Assembly: GCA_028705415.1 (NCBI GenBank) | Contig: JAQWDO010000022.1 | Coordinates: 1 to 11,114 of the forward strand | DNA length: 11,114 nucleotides | Direction of reading: 5' to 3' | Source: Dehalococcoidales bacterium | GTDB lineage: Bacteria; Chloroflexota; Dehalococcoidia; Dehalococcoidales; CSSed11-197 | In this document: positions 7,458 through 11,114 of the stretch, piece after piece | How the letters are laid out: the number at the start of each line of letters is the position of its first letter | Numbering within the stretch: the first letter of the stretch is position 1 | Program-made: the position numbers and the translations under genes | The notes under the pieces: generated by a model | Seen by the model: only the letters and a program-made list of their open reading frames with translations | Told to the model about the DNA's origin: nothing | Database searches by the model: none

Positions 7458-7724
7458 CTAGTCCAGCTTGGGCTCTTCGCCCGGGTGAAGGGACTTCCAC
7501 TTTTCCAGTAAAGCCTCACGGCTTTCCTGATTGTCAGGATCTAAAACAGGGGCTTCTACCGGACATATATCAACACATTGTGGAGACTGGCAGCTGCCGA
7601 CACATTCCGTGCATCTGGCCGGGTCAATGACGTACATAGTCTCCCCTTCGCTGATAGCATTGTTGGGGCATTCAGCTTCGCAAGCGCCGCAACTAATACA
7701 TTCATCCGTTATTTTGTATGCCAT
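7458..7724 (-). CDS. Chromatium-type 2[4Fe-4S] ferredoxin (YfhL-like)
   Basis: This 88-residue cytoplasmic electron carrier holds two [4Fe-4S] clusters. The first set is CISCGACEAECP (Cys9, 12, 15, 19). The second set is Cys38, Cys41, Cys50 and Cys54, with an enlarged CxxCx8C spacing followed by CP. That insertion, together with a charged C-terminal extension (residues ~60-88), marks the Allochromatium vinosum/YfhL type, whose clusters have unusually low potentials. Cys54 would complete cluster I and Cys19 cluster II. An additional Cys45 inside the insertion is not needed for either cluster. An AAGGAGG ribosome site lies 12 bases before the ATG. A TATAAT at 7775-7770 on this strand could drive it separately from coaD, 65 bases upstream. 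Ferredoxins of this type next to coaD are also known in gammaproteobacteria. Confidence 0.93.
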   Translation of the reverse strand: MAYKITDECISCGACEAECPNNAISEGETMYVIDPARCTECVGSCQSPQCVDICPVEAPVLDPDNQESREALLEKWKSLHPGEEPKLD

Positions 7725-7769
7725 CTGGTTATTCTTCCTCCTTGGTTATCAACTGTTATCTTTTCTGGC

Positions 7770-7775
7770 ATTATA
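7770..7775 (-). promoter_or_regulatory. -10 element upstream of the ferredoxin gene
   Basis: On the minus strand a perfect TATAAT (7775-7770) lies about 45 bases before the ferredoxin ATG, in the AT-rich gap after coaD. No convincing -35 box is present at 16-18 bases. It may allow ferredoxin expression independent of rsmD-coaD. The same gap contains GATAAC twice, 10 bases apart (7760-7745). Confidence 0.3.
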
Positions 7776-7789
7776 ATTATTCTAAAATA

Positions 7790-8284
7790 CTACTGCCGTC
7801 TTAAACCCGGATAATGCTTGTCCATCAAGGCCCGGGCGATGTGATCAGGCACAAAGTCACTGATATCACCGTTCAATCTTGCCACTTCCTTCAAGATTGA
7901 ACTGCTTAAAAACTGGAAATTGGGACTGGCCATCAAACATACCATTTCAAGCTCCGGATCCAGACGTTTATTCATCATGGCCATTGCAAACTCGAATTCA
8001 AAATCCCCGCTGACCCTGAGCCCCCTGACCAGTACCTGGGCACCACATTTGCGGGCAAAGTCTACAGTAAGCTCGGTATATGGCTCAACACTTATATTTT
8101 TGTGCTGTTCCACAGCCTCCCGTGCGAGCGCAACCCGCTCTTCCAAAGAAAATAGCAGGTCTTTCTTGGGGAAATCAAAAACGCCTATTACCACTTTGTG
8201 AAACAAGCGGGCAGACCGGACGGCAATATCAATATGTCCATTGGTAATTGGATCGAATGTTCCCGGGTAAATCGCAGTTATCAT
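7790..8284 (-). CDS. coaD: Phosphopantetheine adenylyltransferase
   Basis: The enzyme transfers AMP from ATP to 4'-phosphopantetheine to give dephospho-CoA, the penultimate step of coenzyme A synthesis in the cytoplasm. The 164-residue length is typical. The nucleotidyltransferase signature TNGH (14-17) sits in AIYPGTFDPITNGHID. LVRGLR (85-90) supplies a conserved arginine. FEFEFAMAMMNKRL and SSSILKEVARLNGD (127-140) match the adenylate-binding and C-terminal family blocks. The start codon overlaps the rsmD stop by 4 bases (ATGA on the minus strand), so the two are translationally coupled. The rsmD-coaD pairing is common across bacteria. Confidence 0.97.
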   Translation of the reverse strand: MITAIYPGTFDPITNGHIDIAVRSARLFHKVVIGVFDFPKKDLLFSLEERVALAREAVEQHKNISVEPYTELTVDFARKCGAQVLVRGLRVSGDFEFEFAMAMMNKRLDPELEMVCLMASPNFQFLSSSILKEVARLNGDISDFVPDHIARALMDKHYPGLRRQ

Positions 8285-8835
8285 GGCTGTTTATCCAACC
8301 TGAAAAATGTGGCAGTGCTGTCACCATGCCTGAGTTCTTTAAACATTTTCATGGAAGAGTAAGCCTGCCTTAGCGGGCGGCGGGATGAATGGGTGGAGCA
8401 CACGACAGTACTACAGCCTACGAGGCGCGAATTTGCCAGCTGTTCCAGAATACTGTCTATCTCAGGACTGGGGTAGGGCGGGTCCATCAGTATTAAATTG
8501 TACTCCTTGTCTACCAAATCTATTGCCCGGTTTACGTTCAGGCAATACACTTTGGCCTGCTGGTCAAAACCCATGCCGGCCAAGTTTTCCCTGATTATAG
8601 CACAACATCTCTTATCGCGGTCAACAAAGTCAACCCATCCGGCCCCCCTGCTAAGCGCTTCAAGACCAAGCGACCCTGAACCGGAAAATAAATCAAGCAC
8701 GGCATTCATAGAAACCCCCAGGGTACCAAGAGATGAAAATATTGCCCCTCGAACAAGTTCTGTTGCAGGGCGGGTCGGAGTTCCTTTGGGCATCTTGATT
8801 TGGCGCCCTTTGGCTGTTCCGCTGATTATCCTCAT
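8281..8835 (-). CDS. rsmD: 16S rRNA guanine(966)-N2-methyltransferase
   Basis: RsmD methylates N2 of G966 in 16S rRNA, using S-adenosylmethionine, during 30S subunit assembly. The 184-residue protein starts MRIISGTAKGRQI and has TRPATELVRGAIFSSL, both characteristic of the family. The SAM-binding motif I is DLFSGSGSLGLEAL (48-61). An acidic loop VDRDKRC follows, then the catalytic DPPY (118-121), the N-methyltransferase motif IV. It is the first gene of the rsmD-coaD pair. Its ATG lies only 9 bases after a TATAAT box and has merely AGG as a possible ribosome site, so it may be translated from a nearly leaderless mRNA. Confidence 0.96.
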   Translation of the reverse strand: MRIISGTAKGRQIKMPKGTPTRPATELVRGAIFSSLGTLGVSMNAVLDLFSGSGSLGLEALSRGAGWVDFVDRDKRCCAIIRENLAGMGFDQQAKVYCLNVNRAIDLVDKEYNLILMDPPYPSPEIDSILEQLANSRLVGCSTVVCSTHSSRRPLRQAYSSMKMFKELRHGDSTATFFRLDKQP

Positions 8836-8844
8836 ATGCCTGTT

Positions 8845-8872
8845 ATTATAGAGTATTGAAGACAGAGTCCAA
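8845..8872 (-). promoter_or_regulatory. Predicted rsmD-coaD promoter, start codon almost at +1
   Basis: Read on the minus strand, TATAAT occupies 8850-8845, with a weak TTGGAC (8872-8867) 16 bases upstream. Only AACAGGCAT separates the -10 box from the rsmD ATG. The predicted transcription start is therefore within about 3 bases of the start codon. Confidence 0.45.
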
Positions 8873-8914
8873 AACTTTCCGCTCTTTTCGTATCTTTAAA
8901 AAGAAACAATCCTG

Positions 8915-8943
8915 TTGACCGGCACAGACTTATGTGCTAAATT
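8915..8943 (+). promoter_or_regulatory. Predicted promoter of the antitoxin-fusion-lipoprotein operon
   Basis: TTGACC (8915-8920) and TAAATT (8938-8943) are separated by exactly 17 bases. The -10 is preceded by TGC, an extended -10 signature. Transcription would start near 8950, giving a leader of about 45 bases that contains the TGTACA repeats, so a bound repressor would sit at or just after the start of transcription. Confidence 0.5.
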
Positions 8944-8951
8944 TAGGCCGT

Positions 8952-8983
8952 TGTGCATTATGTACATTTTGATGTACATTTTG
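8952..8983 (+). promoter_or_regulatory. TGTACA tandem repeat, probable Phd/YefM autoregulatory operator
   Basis: ATGTACATTTTG occurs twice, back to back (8960-8971 and 8972-8983), placing two palindromic TGTACA hexamers (8961-8966, 8973-8978) 12 bases apart centre to centre. A third near-match, TGTGCA, lies at 8952-8957. TGTACA is the core bound by the E. coli YefM-YoeB complex. The site sits between the predicted promoter and the antitoxin ribosome site, as expected for autorepression. Confidence 0.65.
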
Positions 8984-8994
8984 AGGAGTTACAG

Positions 8995-9240
8995 ATGCTA
9001 CAAGCCTTATCGGCGACCGAAGCCAGAAATACCTTCCTGCCCTTACTGGACAAGGTAAGCAGCGGGGGAGAACGCTACATGGTTACCCGCCACGGCCGTC
9101 CTGTTGCAGTAATCCTGGGGTATGAAGAGTATTCCAGGATAGAATCCACGCTCCGGCTGCTTGAAAACAGGCAAATATTCAACGATATTACCCGCGGCAT
9201 TGAGGACGAGAAGGAAAACCGGCTGATTTCATTTGATTAA
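8995..9240 (+). CDS. Phd/YefM family antitoxin
   Basis: The 81-residue product matches type II antitoxins of the Phd/YefM family, which bind DNA through the N-terminal fold and neutralise a partner toxin through an extended C-terminal tail. Visible features are LSATEARNTFLPLLDKV (5-21), the RYMVTRHGRPVAVILGYEEY core and a C-terminal charged helix (RQIFNDITRGIEDEKENR). ATG 8995 was preferred to GTG 8953 because GAGGAG (8983-8988) is 6 bases upstream and the earlier start would fall in the operator. The next gene begins 14 bases downstream and starts with a RelE/ParE-like segment, the expected toxin position. Autorepression through the TGTACA repeats is likely. Confidence 0.9.
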   Translation: MLQALSATEARNTFLPLLDKVSSGGERYMVTRHGRPVAVILGYEEYSRIESTLRLLENRQIFNDITRGIEDEKENRLISFD

Positions 9241-9254
9241 AGCTTGCTGGAAAT

Positions 9255-10049
9255 ATGAACATTTTACTTGCACAAAAAGCCCGTGAAAATCTCCTGAAAA
9301 TCCCTGAAGCAGAGCAGGGGTTATTCAGCCGCACCATTCGCAAGCTTGCCTCAAAAGAATTATCAGGCATTGAAGCATGGGGAATGCCGGGGGTTTTCAT
9401 TCACGAAACTGCCTGGGGCGGAAAAATCGTTTTTAGGAAAAATCAAAAACGGACGGTGATTCTGGGCATATGGCAATCCCTGCAAGCGCCAAGAACAAGA
9501 GTAAATACTTCAGCATTAGTTCTGGCAGCTGGCAAACCTTCCAGCCTCCAGGAATCCTCACTTTCAGAAATGGTACTTGCCCTTATGAATGGCGGCATTG
9601 ATGATATTATCGTTGTTCTCTCCCCGCCGGAAGAGAGCATCAGAGAAATGCTGGCAGGGAAACCGGTTAAAATTGTTTATAATCCGGACTATGAACGTGG
9701 CCTGAGCCAGTCTATACGCTGTGGGCTAAAAACACTGGCACCGGATTGCGGGGCGGTTTTTTTGACACTGGGAAACCGCCCGTTAATCAAAGCAGAACTC
9801 GTGACAAGCCTTATTCGCAACTATAAAATAGAGAATAAACCGATACTTGTTCCCACATTTGCCAGTAAGCCAGGACATCCGGTTATATTCAGTCCGTCCC
9901 TTGTGCCTGAACTGATGCGCCTTAAGGGAAATGCGGGAGGGCGCATCCTTTTACACCACCACCGCGATGAATTGACACAACTGGAAATCGGTGACCAGAG
10001 TATCACGACCGGCCTGATTAGTCACCCGCGTCAGAACAAGCAACAATAA
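9255..10049 (+). CDS. RelE/ParE-like domain fused to a degenerate MocA/MobA-like nucleotidyltransferase domain
   Basis: This 264-residue ORF has two parts. Residues 1-75 look like a RelE/ParE toxin fold: AQKARENLLKIPEAEQ matches the N-terminal helix pattern, and GGKIVFRKNQKRTVILGIW matches the central strands (compare YRIIYRI...VLVLRV). It lies in the toxin position after a Phd-type antitoxin. After a short linker (76-84), residues 85-250 resemble MocA-type molybdenum cofactor cytidylyltransferases: ALVLAAG, GIDDIIVVLS, NPDYERGLSQSIRCGL, LTLGNRPLI, GHPVIFSP and GNAGGRILLHHH. However, the loop after LAAG that normally carries RxGxxK is about 11 residues short. The LGDQPL motif reads LGNRPL, with Asn174 replacing the metal-binding Asp. 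Cytidylyltransferase activity is therefore doubtful. No ATG, GTG or TTG start was seen at the domain junction, so it appears to be one protein. The ribosome site is weak (GGAA). Confidence 0.72.
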   Translation: MNILLAQKARENLLKIPEAEQGLFSRTIRKLASKELSGIEAWGMPGVFIHETAWGGKIVFRKNQKRTVILGIWQSLQAPRTRVNTSALVLAAGKPSSLQESSLSEMVLALMNGGIDDIIVVLSPPEESIREMLAGKPVKIVYNPDYERGLSQSIRCGLKTLAPDCGAVFLTLGNRPLIKAELVTSLIRNYKIENKPILVPTFASKPGHPVIFSPSLVPELMRLKGNAGGRILLHHHRDELTQLEIGDQSITTGLISHPRQNKQQ

Positions 10050-10062
10050 AGGAGAGAACAAA

Positions 10063-11114
10063 ATGGCAGAAACGCAACACCCCTTCCGGTCACAAATAAT
10101 TACAAGAAGGAGATTTCTCAGAAACACCGGGTTCATGCTGGGGGGCACTCTCCTGGCTTCTTCCGGCTTGCTGGCAGGATGCAACAAGCATGCCGACAAA
10201 CCAATAGGAATGGCAGTTGAGTTCAATGCTCATGCAACCTCTACCTATGTGTCCACAACAAAAGGCTGGTACGAGGATGAAGGGCTTTCCTTCAACGCTT
10301 ACGATTCCTACGTTACCGGTGTAGCTCTGGCTACTGCTCTGGCCCGGGGGGATATCGAAGTAGCCTACATGTGCCTGGTGCCCGCTATTACCGTATTTGC
10401 CAACGGTGGCATCCCGGTAAAAATTATCGGGGGGACACATAAACACGGTTATGGGCTTGCAGTTAACCCGGAAATAATTCGATCGGTAGCTGATCTTGAA
10501 AAAAGCGGGGTCAGAATTGCCAGTGTCAGGGAAGGCGGTGCAGTAGATGTAGTTCTCAATAAAACCATTGATGAGTACCAGCTTGACCGGGCAAAAGTGA
10601 TAGCGAATGTCACCCGGATGAACCCGCCAAAAGCCCTGATGAGCGTTAAATCAGGCAACGTCGATGCCGTTTTCCTGCCTGAGCAATGGTGCACCATGAC
10701 AGAAGAATACGGTTACAGCATGCTGCTCGAAAGCAAAGATGTATGGCCCGACCTTCAAGGCAGTGTACTTCTGGTAAAACAGGGGCTGATTGATGAAAGC
10801 CCGGAGGTTGTAAGAGCTTTGGCCAGAACAGATGCCAGGTCCCTGGATTGGATTAAAGGCCACAAAGATGAAGCCGCAACCATCCTGTCCAATTCCCTGC
10901 AACATGCCTCGGAAGTTAATCTCAACCTCGATCCGGCTTTTGAAACTGCCGCCGGTTTTGAATACGCTCCCGAAGTTATGCGCCGTTCAATTGACCGCAT
11001 CGAGTTTTCCAGTTCCATCGATACGGCTGTAGTCCAGGATGTGATAGACTATATGGCTGCATTAGGTTATATTAATAGCAGTTTTCCGGCTGAAACTTTT
11101 CTGGATTTAAGATA
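10063..11114 (+). CDS. Tat-exported ABC transporter substrate-binding lipoprotein, NMT1/SsuA-like (3' end outside window)
   Basis: The frame is open for 350 codons to the window end. The N-terminus has a twin-arginine signal (TRRRFLRN, 14-21), a hydrophobic stretch and a lipobox LAGC with Cys40 as the lipid-anchored residue. The mature protein would be exported folded and tethered outside the cytoplasmic membrane. The body resembles the NMT1/THI5 and SsuA/NrtA group of type II periplasmic binding proteins: KGWYEDEGLSFNAY after the first strand, ALARGDIEVAYMCLVPAITVFANG and IPVKIIGG, then VKSGNVDAVFLPEQW in the second lobe. The group carries nitrate, sulfonates, taurine, thiamine precursors and similar small ligands; the ligand here cannot be read. 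AAAGGAGAG (10048-10056) gives a strong ribosome site. The 13-base gap to the fusion gene implies co-transcription. Permease and ATPase genes would be expected just beyond the window. Confidence 0.87.
   Translation, partial: MAETQHPFRSQIITRRRFLRNTGFMLGGTLLASSGLLAGCNKHADKPIGMAVEFNAHATSTYVSTTKGWYEDEGLSFNAYDSYVTGVALATALARGDIEVAYMCLVPAITVFANGGIPVKIIGGTHKHGYGLAVNPEIIRSVADLEKSGVRIASVREGGAVDVVLNKTIDEYQLDRAKVIANVTRMNPPKALMSVKSGNVDAVFLPEQWCTMTEEYGYSMLLESKDVWPDLQGSVLLVKQGLIDESPEVVRALARTDARSLDWIKGHKDEAATILSNSLQHASEVNLNLDPAFETAAGFEYAPEVMRRSIDRIEFSSSIDTAVVQDVIDYMAALGYINSSFPAETFLDLR

Noticed and set aside
7470..7482. GGGC-TCTTC-GCCC hairpin at the cvpA/ferredoxin convergence, considered as a terminator.
   Set aside because: The stem is only 4 bp, lies inside the ferredoxin coding end and has no T-run on either strand.
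8953..8994. Longer antitoxin starting at GTG 8953.
   Set aside because: The extension is encoded by the TGTACA repeats themselves, lacks a ribosome site and precedes the normal Phd/YefM N-terminus; ATG 8995 has GAGGAG 6 bases upstream.
9480..9520. Frameshift or separate start codon between the toxin-like and MocA-like parts.
   Set aside because: The frame is continuous through both domains and I found no ATG, GTG or TTG in frame near the junction; a sequencing artefact remains possible only as an indel or assembly error not visible here.
1..11114. CRISPR arrays, insertion sequences, tRNA/rRNA genes or phage attachment sites.
   Set aside because: No regularly spaced repeats, transposase-like frames, tRNA cloverleaf or rRNA sequence was recognised on either strand.

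Overview
The window looks like a chromosomal segment of an anaerobic bacterium of the Chloroflexota, most likely a Dehalococcoidia relative. This rests on protein flavour (IlvE, LeuS, the archaeal-like small PH-type protein, Tat lipoprotein) and on the gene order leuS-proC-cvpA facing ferredoxin-coaD-rsmD. It is an inference from memory, not a database result. Base composition is intermediate and looks similar throughout. There are no RNA genes, CRISPR arrays or insertion sequences.

Layout. (1) 1-1270: the end of a branched-chain aminotransferase gene (ilvE, 5' end outside the window) and a divergent PlsY-type acyltransferase, both on +. (2) 1279-3452: a class II aldolase on -, diverging from a small PH-like protein of unknown role on +, which converges on a cation diffusion facilitator transporter on -. 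The gap at 1849-2028 holds two divergent promoters. (3) 3680-7450: leuS and proC, coupled by an ATGA overlap, then cvpA. (4) 7458-8835, - strand: rsmD and coaD, coupled by an ATGA overlap, then a Chromatium-type 2[4Fe-4S] ferredoxin. (5) 8836-11114: an apparent operon starting with a Phd/YefM antitoxin, then a one-ORF fusion of a RelE/ParE-like domain to a MocA/MobA-like nucleotidyltransferase domain, then a Tat-exported substrate-binding lipoprotein that runs off the end.

Regions 1-4 are mostly housekeeping: amino acid and lipid synthesis, leucyl-tRNA charging, proline synthesis, rRNA methylation and CoA synthesis. Region 5 is the unusual part. The antitoxin gene is preceded by a tandem 12-bp repeat carrying the palindrome TGTACA, the core known from YefM-YoeB operators. 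The gene in the toxin position has gained a nucleotidyltransferase-fold domain. That domain keeps its scaffold motifs but lacks the loop after LAAG and has Asn where the family has the metal-binding Asp, so it looks like a pseudoenzyme. Gaps of 14 and 13 bases suggest that antitoxin, fusion and transporter lipoprotein are co-transcribed.

A second pattern is promoter placement. Consensus -10 boxes lie only 8-9 bases before the start codons of cvpA and rsmD, which predicts leaderless or almost leaderless mRNAs.
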